IMG/VR virus record: IMGVR_UViG_3300045284_000214
Span: 1 to 64,000 of that record
Length of the DNA: 64,000 nt
From: a virus
Strand: one strand, 5' to 3'
Shown here: piece by piece, positions 25,572 to 34,656 of the stretch
Layout of the letters: the number at the start of each line of letters is the position of its first letter
How positions within the stretch are numbered: position 1 is the stretch's first letter
The notes under the pieces: model-generated
Told to the model about the DNA's origin: nothing
The model's database searches: none
Seen by the model: the letters and a program-made list of their open reading frames with translations, nothing else
Translations under genes and position numbers: made by a program

Positions 25572-28500
25572 ATGCTGATCTCGGTCAGAATGAAGACCCG
25601 TATGCAGGCTATGGCCACGATGTTCAGCAAGAGGTCGATGCTGGCACGCCACGGGTGCGCAGCGACATCGATTTCCTGAATCTGCCGGAAGGCAGCGACT
25701 ATCTTGGTCCGGATAACCGCAGGCGAACCAAGCACTATACCGTCACCAACGATGCCGACTTCATGCGGATACCGGAAGGCGCTCCGTACATCGGGCCTGA
25801 CGGGATTCCTCGCGACAAGCCCAATTATGGCGACATCGGATTCACTGCGCAGGCCATGCACGACATGGCCGTCACCCCGGAGGCCAAGACCGAGGCCCTG
25901 CGCCGCAGCTATGGCGACAAGGTCAAGGTAGACGAGGCCGGTCCTTATATTCAGGAGGATGACGGCACCATCCGCCGTCCCGGTGTCCGCAGCCTGAAGT
26001 CTGCCCTTGGCACCTCTGTTGCAGAAACCCTCCCGGCCATTGGCATGGTGGGCGGTGGTCTTCTGGGCGGTGGCCTTGGCGGTGTCGTTGGTACAGCCGC
26101 AGGCCCCCCGGGGACCGTGGCGGGGGCTCTTGCAGGCGGCACTGGCGGCGCTGTTGGCGGGGCCATGGCCGGTAGGCAGGCCAACAATGTCATCCTGAGC
26201 CTTCTGGGCATCCATCAGCCTGTCCTCGATCAACTCCACTCAATGGGCCAAGAGGGCCTCTATACGGCCGGTGGAGAGGTTGTGGGCCGTGGGGTGGGTA
26301 AACTGGCCCAATACGCCAAAGGCCCCTCCAAGGCAGGCACAGGGCTTCCTAATGACTTTACGGCTGGCCTCTCCGATGCTGAGACACCGGCCGCCACCAA
26401 AACCTACGCTACCCGCAAGCAGCAGATTGCGCAGGACCTCGGTGGCGTTCTGGAATCGATGGGAATTACTCCGGAGAAAGGCCCCTTCATTGGAATAACC
26501 CGCAAAGGGAAGGGTTCCGATGTCATCCCGAATGACTTTACGAGGGGGCTGGAAGACATCCCAGCGCCACCGGGCACCAAAATGCCCGATAGTAGCCTGG
26601 ATAATCCCAAGGGAGCCTTCGGAAGCTATGTCGAGCCTGAGGTGAAGAAACACGGCTACCCAACCCCAGGTGCCAGGGAGTTTTTGGGGGTCAATGACGA
26701 GGGCTTGGAGCGTATTGCTTCGGCACAAAAGTCTGGCTTCAAACCGGCTCCTTCCGTGGCCTTCCCGGAAGCTCCAATGCTGACCAAGATCGAGCAGTTC
26801 GATGCGGCATTCAATCCAGATGCTTCAGGGCAGGGACGCTTCGGTCAGTCCTTGCGCGAGGGCTATAACCGTATCGGCGAGAATATCATCACCGCCCCGG
26901 AAATTAAGGGCGTTGTCAAGGAGCCATTGACGTCATCCACCGAGGCGGTTTCCTACAAGGAGGCTGGCGAAAAGGCTGTTGTTAGTGCCAGAATCAAGAT
27001 GGCTCTGGAGGATATCAACCTGGAAGCTTCAATTGCCGAGGGGCCTGAGAGGTGGGCGCAAACCTATATTGATAATGTAGGCGCTGCCCGAAATATGGTT
27101 AAAACAGGGATTGACCAGCTCAGGCTTGATGCCGATGTTGCAATGCAAAACATAGCGACCGGATCAAGGCCGGTATTCCCCGGCCATCTTGTCAATGACA
27201 TTGCTGCTAGTTTCAAGAGTTATGGCACCGCAGTCAGGGCGCGGGCATCTGGCTATTATACCGAATGGGATAGGGTGGCCGGAGCCAAGCCAGTAGATGT
27301 TACCGGTCTGCAGGCTGATGCAGAGCGCTTCTTCGATGCCATGCCGGATGGACTTGCGGGGAAATATCCCCTTGAAGTCAGGCTGTTGAACAAGCTTGTT
27401 GCACCGGAGGGTGAAGAAGCCATCACCATGACTGCCGGTGAGCTACATCATCTCCGCTCATGGATGCGGCATGGAATCGACTATGACGACTTGGCTTCGG
27501 ACATGAGCCAAGGAGCCATGAAGCACTTTGAGGGTAAGGTTAACAGAGTAATACAAGCCCTTCCAGATTCAGACCTTTTGAACAAGGCTGATGCCTTTTA
27601 CAAAGACACCATCCCGTATCTCAACAATGAGATGATCCGGGCTACCATGAAGGCTATCAAGGGCGGCACGGGGATCGACCCGGAAGTAGCTGCCAACATC
27701 TTCTTCAAAGCAGGACGTGCCGAGGATGTGCGGGAAGCCCGCAAGGTGTTGGGACCGAATCTATGGAATGCGATTGAGGCTGCTCATGTTCAGTCTCTTG
27801 TAAACAAGTCCAAGGACTTCAATGGCGTAGATGCAGGTAAATTTTCTGATTATATCCTTAGCGACCACAGAGCAGGAATGCTTAATCTCGGCTATTCAGA
27901 ATCAAAGATGAAAGAATTGCTTCATATTGGCGAGGAAATTCAAAAGCTTGACGGCAAGATTTATATTGATGCATTACCTACAGACAGCATCCCCATGATC
28001 CTCAACAAGGCTAGGGCCAAGGCTCTTGAAGATGCCCGTGTTGCGGCTATTGACCCCCTGAAGGCCTTTGATGAGGCCGCCAAGAAAATGCGGTCCGATG
28101 CAGCGCTTCATCGGAAAAGCGGTCCTCTTAGCGCTCTCTTTGGGACTGATATGTCATTCAAGGGCGAGCAGGCCGCCAGAAACATCCTTAGCAATGAAGA
28201 CAGAATCATCGCCGCTTCCAACTATCTTGATAAGGCCACATTTGATTCTCTTCGTCAGGTGTTCGTCCGTGATTTCCTCCAGCGGGAATTCAAGGCCGTT
28301 GGTGGAATGCGAAAGGAATTGAGTGCAAATCCGCTGATGACGGAGAGGGTTCAGGCCCTCATGTTCCCCGGCAATACTCTCGACCAACTGAAGACCCTTG
28401 CAAAGAATGCGGAATTCCTGTCCGGGGCTGTCTCTATTGGCAATGGCGAGATGAGCGGTGGCTTGGCTGCTGGTGCACAGGTCATGAACCCGTCTCGCCA

Positions 28501-28780
28501 CGTCCCCGGCATGAAGAAATTCTCCAAGATTCCAGGTGTTGATTTTGTCAACCGCATCATTCTCGGCAAGGTCTATGGTGCCCTCATGGAGGGGGTATCA
28601 CATCCGTCTTTTGCGGCTTGGCTGACAAAGAGCCTTGAGAGCGGTAACCCGGCCCAGAGGCTTGCAGCTAGGAATGTTTTGAATGACCGGCTGAAGACCT
28701 CGCCATGGATTGGCCGGGCTCTCGGTCAGGAATCGGTGCCGTCAGCTCCAGACCAGACACAGGATCAATATGCCCAATAA
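25544..28780 (+). CDS. giant internal virion protein candidate 3, 1078 aa
   Basis: ATG at 25544 overlaps the previous gene by 28 bases. An N-terminal region contains two similar repeats (FLNLPEGSDYLGPDNRRR and FMRIPEGAPYIGPDGIPR). Residues ~160-215 form glycine-zipper hydrophobic tracts (GLLGGGLGGVVGTAAG) that could span the envelope. The rest is helical (EDINLEASIAEGPERWAQTY, HLRSWMRHGIDYDDLA). It is the largest protein in the window and probably the DNA-ejection tunnel component. No peptidoglycan-hydrolase domain was recognised. Confidence 0.65.
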   Translation: MDDRQTTGINADLGQNEDPYAGYGHDVQQEVDAGTPRVRSDIDFLNLPEGSDYLGPDNRRRTKHYTVTNDADFMRIPEGAPYIGPDGIPRDKPNYGDIGFTAQAMHDMAVTPEAKTEALRRSYGDKVKVDEAGPYIQEDDGTIRRPGVRSLKSALGTSVAETLPAIGMVGGGLLGGGLGGVVGTAAGPPGTVAGALAGGTGGAVGGAMAGRQANNVILSLLGIHQPVLDQLHSMGQEGLYTAGGEVVGRGVGKLAQYAKGPSKAGTGLPNDFTAGLSDAETPAATKTYATRKQQIAQDLGGVLESMGITPEKGPFIGITRKGKGSDVIPNDFTRGLEDIPAPPGTKMPDSSLDNPKGAFGSYVEPEVKKHGYPTPGAREFLGVNDEGLERIASAQKSGFKPAPSVAFPEAPMLTKIEQFDAAFNPDASGQGRFGQSLREGYNRIGENIITAPEIKGVVKEPLTSSTEAVSYKEAGEKAVVSARIKMALEDINLEASIAEGPERWAQTYIDNVGAARNMVKTGIDQLRLDADVAMQNIATGSRPVFPGHLVNDIAASFKSYGTAVRARASGYYTEWDRVAGAKPVDVTGLQADAERFFDAMPDGLAGKYPLEVRLLNKLVAPEGEEAITMTAGELHHLRSWMRHGIDYDDLASDMSQGAMKHFEGKVNRVIQALPDSDLLNKADAFYKDTIPYLNNEMIRATMKAIKGGTGIDPEVAANIFFKAGRAEDVREARKVLGPNLWNAIEAAHVQSLVNKSKDFNGVDAGKFSDYILSDHRAGMLNLGYSESKMKELLHIGEEIQKLDGKIYIDALPTDSIPMILNKARAKALEDARVAAIDPLKAFDEAAKKMRSDAALHRKSGPLSALFGTDMSFKGEQAARNILSNEDRIIAASNYLDKATFDSLRQVFVRDFLQREFKAVGGMRKELSANPLMTERVQALMFPGNTLDQLKTLAKNAEFLSGAVSIGNGEMSGGLAAGAQVMNPSRHVPGMKKFSKIPGVDFVNRIILGKVYGALMEGVSHPSFAAWLTKSLESGNPAQRLAARNVLNDRLKTSPWIGRALGQESVPSAPDQTQDQYAQ

Positions 28781-28994
28781 CGACCTCCGCACCGAACTGG
28801 ACAAGATGGCTCTTGAGATTGTAGGCGATCTTCAGTCTCGCGAGTGTTCTCTCGATACCAAACTTGATGCCTTCAAGGTATTGAGCGCCTATCACCTCGG
28901 CCTGATGAAGAAGGGCGACAAGGGACCTTCAACGGAAGAGACCGGCAGGCCCACCTTCAAGGACCTTCGCAGCCGCATTGAAGCGGTTAAATAA
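28770..28994 (+). CDS. small helical protein, 74 aa
   Basis: ATG at 28770 overlaps the previous gene by 11 bases; an upstream in-frame start at 28710 is inside that gene and is not preferred. The helical pattern LRTELDKMALEIVGDL...LDTKLDAFKVLSAYHLGL recurs in small phage proteins of unknown role next to virion genes and sometimes in small-terminase-like proteins. No HTH is evident. I make no functional claim. Confidence 0.6.
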   Translation: MPNNDLRTELDKMALEIVGDLQSRECSLDTKLDAFKVLSAYHLGLMKKGDKGPSTEETGRPTFKDLRSRIEAVK

Positions 28995-29034
28995 AACTGC
29001 TACCATATCACTTGAACAATGCAGGGGCTGAAAC

Positions 29035-29358
29035 ATGGCACTTTCTGGCGTCCACATCACCTTCGGCTACTCGAATTCAGGTGGCTCTGAACTGCCGTAC
29101 ACCGCAACATCGAGCGAGCTGATGGCTGCGGCCACGACCTCGACAGTGTTTGCGCCGTCACCTCCGGCACCAAGGTCAGTAGACAGGAACACGACCTACC
29201 TGCCGCTTCTGTCGATCAGCGCTTCGGCGGCTATCTTCTATGCCGTTGGTCCCAACCCGGACTCGACCAATGGCCCGCTCCGCTACATGGACCCGGCCTT
29301 TGGCAGGGAAGACATCTTCGTTAATCCCGGCGACAAGTTTGCTTGGGTTGCTGCGTGA
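29035..29358 (+). CDS. structural protein, 107 aa
   Basis: ATG is preceded by GGGGC and a 40-base gap after the small helical gene. The product is beta-rich (GVHITFGYSNSGGSELPYTA; YLPLLSISASAAIFYAVGPN) and ends with NPGDKFAWVAA. A short beta protein before fibre genes is often a trimerisation or attachment protein. It overlaps the next GTG start by 4 bases (GTGA). No family recognised. Confidence 0.6.
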   Translation: MALSGVHITFGYSNSGGSELPYTATSSELMAAATTSTVFAPSPPAPRSVDRNTTYLPLLSISASAAIFYAVGPNPDSTNGPLRYMDPAFGREDIFVNPGDKFAWVAA

Positions 29359-30476
29359 GCGGCCTGATCCTCCCCAAGCATCTTGAGCTACAGAAAAGCC
29401 TGCACCTCAAGCGCGGGCCAAAAGCGCATGGAGGCGGGGGAGGGGTGCCCGAATGGGTGCCGGTCGACGCCAAGATTTATATCGAGCCACGCATTCTTGA
29501 TGGTTTCCCTGACGGACGCGCATGGACAGAAGAGGGCGGCATCGTTGCGGTAGATACTTTACTTGGGGCCGATCCTAATTCGGATGCTGTACTTCATAAT
29601 AATCATGCGCTCTATGATTCTGCTAATTTGACAGCAGATGGTTATCAGATGGCCTCTCCACTTGCGTTAATTGGCGCAGCTAGAACAATGGTATTGGACG
29701 CAGCTACTTTGGTTATTTCATACACGCAAGTTGGGGTAGCCACGTTAGCGCCTGAAATGTTCTTGGCGGCTACGGACGGTGACGACGCTATAAAGCTGGA
29801 TATCTCCTCCTCTTCTCGTAAAGCTGCTGTTGGTAGTTTTAACGGGGACTTATTTAATGAAACTACTGCCACGTTGAACGTTGGAGAAGGGGCCATAAAC
29901 GGACTTGCCGCAACAACGACATTAACGCGATTTGATATTGCTCTTAACGGTTCTCCTGCGGTCGCCGGGGTAGTCACTGATACTGATAGACCTCCTTCTA
30001 ATCCATTCACAACTGTGCCTTTTGCAGATGCGGGCGGCTCTCCTGTGCCACCAGCAAATATCCGGTTCATTACTATTTATGATGCTCTACCATCCACTGA
30101 TGGTCTTTCAACGTTATCCGATATCGGAGTTTTACCACCTCCACCTGTTTTGTCGAATGCCACAGCTACCGCAACCGGGTCTAACACCGCCGACATTTCT
30201 GTTGATACTGATGTATTGAACGGTTCGCTAGGCTGGATACTAACTATAAACAACGATACACCCTCGGCAACAGCAATTTTTAATGGGCTTGATGGTATAG
30301 GCTCTCCCGCTGCATTTGCGGGACTGATGAACGGCGTATCTTCGTCGCCCATTGTAGATTCGGCCTCATCAGGGCTAGACCCCGACACAACATATTATTT
30401 CTTTGCAGTACAGCGGGACGTAAACTCGCAGTATTCAAATGTCATAGCAGCCGCTCCAATAACGACAGACCCATGA
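29355..30476 (+). CDS. low-GC fibre/adhesin-like protein with FN3-like C-terminus
   Basis: GTG overlaps the upstream stop. After a Gly-rich linker (residues ~28-35), there is a beta sandwich-like region and, in the last ~110 residues, a fibronectin type III pattern: VLSNATATATGSNTADISVD, followed by GLDPDTTYYFFAVQRDVNSQ. The sequence is clearly AT-richer than its neighbours (two sampled 60-base blocks near 29.6 kb give 40-48% GC against ~55% at 29.05 kb). This suggests recent acquisition. Probable surface-exposed appendage, 374 aa. Confidence 0.6.
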   Translation: MSGLILPKHLELQKSLHLKRGPKAHGGGGGVPEWVPVDAKIYIEPRILDGFPDGRAWTEEGGIVAVDTLLGADPNSDAVLHNNHALYDSANLTADGYQMASPLALIGAARTMVLDAATLVISYTQVGVATLAPEMFLAATDGDDAIKLDISSSSRKAAVGSFNGDLFNETTATLNVGEGAINGLAATTTLTRFDIALNGSPAVAGVVTDTDRPPSNPFTTVPFADAGGSPVPPANIRFITIYDALPSTDGLSTLSDIGVLPPPPVLSNATATATGSNTADISVDTDVLNGSLGWILTINNDTPSATAIFNGLDGIGSPAAFAGLMNGVSSSPIVDSASSGLDPDTTYYFFAVQRDVNSQYSNVIAAAPITTDP

Positions 30477-30550
30477 CCAGCGCCACCACAAGCCCTAGCG
30501 ACTGAGCCCATTGCTGGACAAATCAAGGAACTGCAGATAGTCTCTTCCGG

Positions 30551-30560
30551 CGTTTAAACG
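30551..30560. promoter_or_regulatory. CGTTTAAACG palindrome 11 bases before holin-like gene
   Basis: Perfect palindrome followed at once by CAGGAG (Shine-Dalgarno) and ATG 12 bases beyond. Identical surroundings (GTTTAAACGCAGGAG) precede the holin at 33301. Confidence 0.6.
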
Positions 30561-30571
30561 CAGGAGAACCC

Positions 30572-30880
30572 ATGGCCTTAAGCCCGCACCCCCTGTTTTC
30601 CGTCGAGCCACTGGAAGAACTGGAACCGCGTCCTGCTCCCGCACCGCACCAGCCCGGTCAGGACAAGGCCGTAGGAGCCCTGATGCTGGGGCTCAAGGCT
30701 CTGTCCCAGGGGGCGGTCATAGCCGCAGGCCGGTTCACCAATCTGGCTATGGTGGCTAGCGTCTTCTGGCTGTTCATGTCGATCTCTAACCCAAGCCAGT
30801 TCCAGATCGTGTGGGGCGGAATGTATAGTGCATTTATACTGACAGCCCTGTATTTTATCAATCGAGGACGCCGCGCATGA
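30572..30880 (+). CDS. holin-like membrane protein, 102 aa
   Basis: A disordered acidic/Pro-rich N-terminus (PLEELEPRPAPAPHQPG) precedes an amphipathic stretch (ALMLGLKALSQGAVIAAGRF) and two hydrophobic segments (NLAMVASVFWLFMSIS; VWGGMYSAFILTALYFI) ending in NRGRRA. Small two-helix protein with basic tail right before the endolysin region fits a holin or antiholin. The gene directly follows the CGTTTAAACG site and overlaps the next ATG (ATGA). Confidence 0.55.
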   Translation: MALSPHPLFSVEPLEELEPRPAPAPHQPGQDKAVGALMLGLKALSQGAVIAAGRFTNLAMVASVFWLFMSISNPSQFQIVWGGMYSAFILTALYFINRGRRA

Positions 30881-32655
30881 TCAGGTATCTCTGGGCAGCG
30901 TTCCTGCTGCTCTCGGTGACAGCGGCCTCTGCCCAATCCGGGTCAAGCGTCCGGCAGTCAGGCAACGTGACGCCACAACACGCCCCTTCGTGGACAACGA
31001 ATGGCGTGATTCAGGACGGTGGTACCGCAGCCGACAGCCCCATCACCAGCTTCGGCGTTACCAGCAACACCACGGCAGGCATCTGCGTTTCCAGTGGCAG
31101 GGCCACGGCTGCAGGCCGCCAGCAGATTTGTCTGGGAGCGCCATTAAATGGCCCCGGCATCCTTAGCGTCCAAAACTACGGCACGGCCACCCCGCAGGGC
31201 CTCAGCTTCAACATCAATGGAACGCTTGTGACTCTGCCGACCGGAGGTGGCGATTTCGTCTTCGGAATGGGTCCATACGCCGCTGGCGGGATGTCATGCT
31301 TCACCGGAACCACCGCCGTTATCCAGGATTGCGGACTGACGGCTAGCTCCGGCACGATCACGGCAGGGACTTGGGCTGGCACAACCATAGCCCTCACCCA
31401 TGGCGGTACCGGTGCCACCACCGCCTCTGCCGCGCGGACCAATCTCGGTCTCGGAACAATGGCCATCCAGAACGCTTCTGGAGTAGCCGTTACCGGCGGC
31501 AGCATCACCGGCATGCCAAATCCTACCGTTTCTACCGATGTAGCGACCAAGGCCTATGTCGATGCCAATGCCAGCGGCTTGTTTCTATTAGCTCCAAGCA
31601 CCCTGGCAACTGCTGCCGTTCTGCCCAACTCACCCACCTATGACAATGGTACGTTGGGCGTCGGCGCTACGCTGACTGCTGGCTCAAACACCACGCTAAC
31701 GGTCGATGGGACGGCCGCTCCACTCAATACCGTAGTGTTGGTGAAGAATCAGGCTTCAACCTTCCAGAACGGCATCTACACGGTGACCCAAGCTGGCTCC
31801 GGCTCGGTGCCGTGGATTTTAACCCGCGCTACCTACTTCGATCAGGCTGCTGAGATGCAGGCCGGTTCCTACACTTTCGTTACCAATGGCAGCGCCAACG
31901 CCAATTCATCCTATGCCTTGCAAACCGACGTAGCTGTTGTCGGCACCGATCCCCTTGTTTGGGTTCTGTTCTCGGCGGCCAGCGGAACGGTTAACTCAGC
32001 TGCTCTGGATTCGGCCTTCGGCAATACCCAAGGTAATATTCTCTTCCGTAACGCTAGTGCATGGACAGTGCTTGCCCCGGGAACATCCGGGCAGACGCTG
32101 ACCAGCGGTGGGGCTGCTGCCAATGTTTCATGGACGACAATAACTTCCCTCAGCTCCGCTCTGATGGACTCAACCTTCGGAGCCTCTCAGGGTGGCGTTC
32201 TGGCAAGATTTTCCAGCACATGGGCCAATGCAGGCACCGGAACATCCGGTTTCATCCTTACCTCTCAGGGGGCCACGGGGGTTGTCTGGTCAAACCCGGC
32301 CTCTCTTACAGTTTCCTCGGCACAGCTTGACGCGACCTTCGGGGCCACGGTCGGCGGGATCATGGTCAGAAGTCCCGGCGGCTGGGTGAATATGGGTGTT
32401 GGGGTGGCTGGCCAAGTGCTGCAAAGCAATGGTGCGACAACGCCTTCGTGGGTCAATATATCTGGTCTTGTGCCAGGAGCTGGAGCTGTTGGCTCTTGGG
32501 GTGTCAGCAATTGCAGCAGCGGAGCCTTTAATGCTGCTGGGTCTGGCATATTGCCCGGTGGATGGACCGTTGTTTCTCAAAACACCACGACGGTACAGAG
32601 CTTCGATGGACAAGCCGTCAGTGTAGCGTTTTGCATAGTGCAGCGCACGTCCTGA
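30877..32655 (+). CDS. fibre-like protein with N-terminal signal peptide
   Basis: The first ~20 residues, MIRYLWAAFLLLSVTAASAQ, are a textbook Sec signal peptide with an AxA cleavage site, which is unusual for a virion protein because it should leave the cytosol. The 592-residue body is Ser/Thr/Gly/Asn-rich fibre sequence with repeats such as AWTVLAPGTSGQTLTSGGAA and WANAGTGTSGFILTSQGATG (20-residue unit repeated about three times). It sits inside the lysis genes. It might be a secreted or periplasmic adhesin rather than a tail component. Confidence 0.6.
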   Translation: MIRYLWAAFLLLSVTAASAQSGSSVRQSGNVTPQHAPSWTTNGVIQDGGTAADSPITSFGVTSNTTAGICVSSGRATAAGRQQICLGAPLNGPGILSVQNYGTATPQGLSFNINGTLVTLPTGGGDFVFGMGPYAAGGMSCFTGTTAVIQDCGLTASSGTITAGTWAGTTIALTHGGTGATTASAARTNLGLGTMAIQNASGVAVTGGSITGMPNPTVSTDVATKAYVDANASGLFLLAPSTLATAAVLPNSPTYDNGTLGVGATLTAGSNTTLTVDGTAAPLNTVVLVKNQASTFQNGIYTVTQAGSGSVPWILTRATYFDQAAEMQAGSYTFVTNGSANANSSYALQTDVAVVGTDPLVWVLFSAASGTVNSAALDSAFGNTQGNILFRNASAWTVLAPGTSGQTLTSGGAAANVSWTTITSLSSALMDSTFGASQGGVLARFSSTWANAGTGTSGFILTSQGATGVVWSNPASLTVSSAQLDATFGATVGGIMVRSPGGWVNMGVGVAGQVLQSNGATTPSWVNISGLVPGAGAVGSWGVSNCSSGAFNAAGSGILPGGWTVVSQNTTTVQSFDGQAVSVAFCIVQRTS

Positions 32656-32658
32656 CAA

Positions 32659-33285
32659 ATGGCCTTCATAAACACCCTCTACAATCTATGGCCCAACGGC
32701 GATGAGAGAATGCCGGGGCTGCGGGATGGGATCGCAGCCTCAGCTCCGGAGGTCTTCGACCGCTTTCATATCGATACCCCTCTGCTGGTGGCCCACTACA
32801 TGGCGCAGGCGAGCCACGAATGTGGAGCCGGGCATGACATCATCGAGAACCTGAACTACTCGGCCACCCGCATGACCCAGGTCTGGCCATCTCGATTCCC
32901 TACAATAGCCAGTGCCAGACCCTACGAGCACAACCCGCAGGCCTTGGCTAACAAAGTATATAACGGTCGAATGCAGAACAGGATGGGGACCGACGACGGC
33001 TGGAATTATCGGGGTCGCGGTGCTTCCCAGACCACCGGTAGAGAAGGCTATCAGCGCGTGCAGGACGCCACCAAAATTCCAGTTTTGTCAAATCCAGATT
33101 TACTTATCGATCCCAAATACTTCCTGCTGTGCGGGGTTTCGGACTTCATCAACTGCGGCTGCCTGCCATTCGCCCAGCAAGACAACATCACCATGGTCAC
33201 AAAGCGGCTGAATGGTGGCCTGATCGGGCTTCCGGAGCGCAAGGTATGGTTGTCAAAGTGGAAGAAGGCCCTTAATGTGGTTTAA
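32659..33285 (+). CDS. GH19-type endolysin (chitinase/lysozyme fold)
   Basis: ATG starts 3 bases after the upstream stop. The motif MAQASHECGAGHDIIENLNY (residues 48-67) has the conserved HE with catalytic Glu54 and the second-acid region of GH19 hydrolases; YRGRGASQTTGREGYQ near 117 is the substrate-binding G-x-G motif of the same family. It would cut peptidoglycan glycan strands. There is no signal peptide, so it needs a holin. The TAA stop lies inside the GTTTAAAC site at 33280. Confidence 0.85.
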   Translation: MAFINTLYNLWPNGDERMPGLRDGIAASAPEVFDRFHIDTPLLVAHYMAQASHECGAGHDIIENLNYSATRMTQVWPSRFPTIASARPYEHNPQALANKVYNGRMQNRMGTDDGWNYRGRGASQTTGREGYQRVQDATKIPVLSNPDLLIDPKYFLLCGVSDFINCGCLPFAQQDNITMVTKRLNGGLIGLPERKVWLSKWKKALNVV

Positions 33286-33289
33286 ACGC
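33280..33289. promoter_or_regulatory. GTTTAAACGC site overlapping endolysin stop
   Basis: The word uses the endolysin stop codon and continues CAGGAGGG, the ribosome site of the TTG-start holin at 33301, so border sequence and translation signals are merged. Confidence 0.5.
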
Positions 33290-33300
33290 AGGAGGGTCTC

Positions 33301-33651
33301 TTGAGCAGCATCACCAGAACCCAGTGGTTTGCCATCGGTATTCTGTTCTGCACGGTCATTACCGGCGGCACAGCCCAGCTTGTCGATCTCGTCGGCCCCT
33401 CCACTACCAAGATCATGGTTTCCCTCTGCACGCTCACCACCGGTTTTTTGGCTGGTATCCAGATCATTCTCGGCGGTCAGGCCCAGCAGATCAAGGACGT
33501 GGCTGCGATGCCCGGGGTTGACAGGATCGCCCTGAATGCCAACGCCTCCCTCGCCGCAGCTCAGGTCGCTACCGATCCAGCCCAACAGAAGGTAGGAGCT
33601 ACTGACCCCGGAACCCGACAGGCGCTTCAAGCCACTGTCGCGAAAGGATAA
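33301..33651 (+). CDS. holin-like two-helix membrane protein
   Basis: TTG start, justified by CAGGAGGG 6-7 bases upstream. Two hydrophobic helices are visible: WFAIGILFCTVITGGTAQLV and KIMVSLCTLTTGFLAGIQII. The C-terminal half (AQQIKDVAAMPGVDRIALNA onward) is Ala-rich and ends in TRQALQATVAKG. Small size, position next to the endolysin and two transmembrane segments suggest the main holin. The antiholin/holin split with the gene at 30572 is unresolved. Confidence 0.65.
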   Translation: MSSITRTQWFAIGILFCTVITGGTAQLVDLVGPSTTKIMVSLCTLTTGFLAGIQIILGGQAQQIKDVAAMPGVDRIALNANASLAAAQVATDPAQQKVGATDPGTRQALQATVAKG

Positions 33652-33655
33652 TGAG

Positions 33656-34048
33656 ATGAAGAAGCTATTAGCTATTGCGCTATTGACCTTGACGCTTGGG
33701 GGCTGTGCTACCCAGTTTGGCACCCGGGTTGAGACAGCGTGGCAGGTAATCACCCAGACCTCGGTCAGCCCCACCCAGATCGTGATTGCTGGCAACGCCT
33801 TCGATGCCGTCGAGGTCACCGCCACCAACTATCTGGTCTACTGCAAGCAGAACGTAAACCCCCAGCCCCAGTGCGCTCTGGTAACCCGCCAACGGGTGAT
33901 CTCATCGGTGCGGGCGGGGCGCGTAGCCCGCGATGCGCTGGAGCCCTACGTGGTCTCCGGCAAGGCTGGTCCCATCGTGATCTATAATTCCCTGATCGAG
34001 GCCATCAAGGCCGTCAAGGGCAACACCCCACTCGTAGGAGCTTCGTGA
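33656..34048 (+). CDS. small lipoprotein (possible outer-membrane spanin partner)
   Basis: The start MKKLLAIALLTLTLGGCATQ (20 residues) is a lipobox signal peptide: positively charged start, hydrophobic core and LGGC cleavage site with Cys17. The mature part carries CKQNVNPQPQC with a possible disulphide pair and a helical end. At 130 residues it is larger than a typical o-spanin. Neighbouring TM/coiled-coil genes make a spanin-like role plausible. Could also be an exclusion or host-surface lipoprotein. Confidence 0.6.
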   Translation: MKKLLAIALLTLTLGGCATQFGTRVETAWQVITQTSVSPTQIVIAGNAFDAVEVTATNYLVYCKQNVNPQPQCALVTRQRVISSVRAGRVARDALEPYVVSGKAGPIVIYNSLIEAIKAVKGNTPLVGAS

Positions 34049-34344
34049 TGATCGGTATAGCCGTACAGGTTCTCAGCCTGATCGAAACCTATCTGCTGCC
34101 GCTGGTGCTGTCCGGAGGCAATGCCGCATTGGTTACCTCGATCATCCAGACGCTGACCAAGATGTTGCCATTGATAGTAACGGAAATAGCCGACCTCAAG
34201 GACCCCGTGAAGAACATCATCTCTGTCCTGAGCGATGCTCCCGGCACCACTGACGAACAGCTTGCCAGCCTGAAGACGCTGGATGCCAAGGCTGACGCAG
34301 CGTTCGAGGCCATAGCGGCTGAGACCGATGCCGAAGCTGGCTGA
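34048..34344 (+). CDS. small hydrophobic protein, 98 aa
   Basis: ATG at 34048 with GGAG 7 bases upstream; a GTG at 34045 is close. Residues 1-45 are hydrophobic (IGIAVQVLSLIETYLLPLVL; ALVTSIIQTLTKMLPLIV) and the remainder acidic (EIADLKDPVKNIISVLSDAP). One or two membrane segments are likely. It is in the lysis region between the lipoprotein and a TM/coiled-coil protein, so a holin/antiholin or envelope role is possible. Confidence 0.55.
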   Translation: MIGIAVQVLSLIETYLLPLVLSGGNAALVTSIIQTLTKMLPLIVTEIADLKDPVKNIISVLSDAPGTTDEQLASLKTLDAKADAAFEAIAAETDAEAG

Positions 34345-34360
34345 GAGGTAGTGCAAGGGA

Positions 34361-34654
34361 ATGCCATTCGATTCCACTGTGAGGCTGGGAGACATTATCA
34401 CCCTGCTGGCCTTTCTGGTGGGTGGGTTTGGTTTTGTCTGGACCATGCGAGGTGAAATACGCATGCTCGCCAAAGACGTGCAAAGGCAGGGGGACAAGAT
34501 CGAAAAGCTAGAGGCAGTCATTACGCATCAGGCCGTTCAGGACCAAAGACTGATCGACTTGGAACGGCGCATAGAGGATTTGCGCCATGGCCGGGGCTTT
34601 GTGCAGCGCGACATAGACGGTCTGTGGGGCGTTGCTGGGAAGGTTAAGGATTAG
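34361..34654 (+). CDS. TM plus coiled-coil protein (i-spanin-like)
   Basis: AAGGGA precedes the ATG. A short N-terminal helix (LGDIITLLAFLVGGFGFVWT) spans the membrane and is followed by an uninterrupted charged coiled coil (VQRQGDKIEKLEAVITHQAV, DLERRIEDLRHG). This is the arrangement of inner-membrane spanins, which join the inner and outer membranes at the final lysis step; the lipoprotein at 33656 could be the partner. The gene order is reversed relative to the usual Rz/Rz1, which lowers confidence. Confidence 0.55.
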   Translation: MPFDSTVRLGDIITLLAFLVGGFGFVWTMRGEIRMLAKDVQRQGDKIEKLEAVITHQAVQDQRLIDLERRIEDLRHGRGFVQRDIDGLWGVAGKVKD

Positions 34655-34656
34655 CC

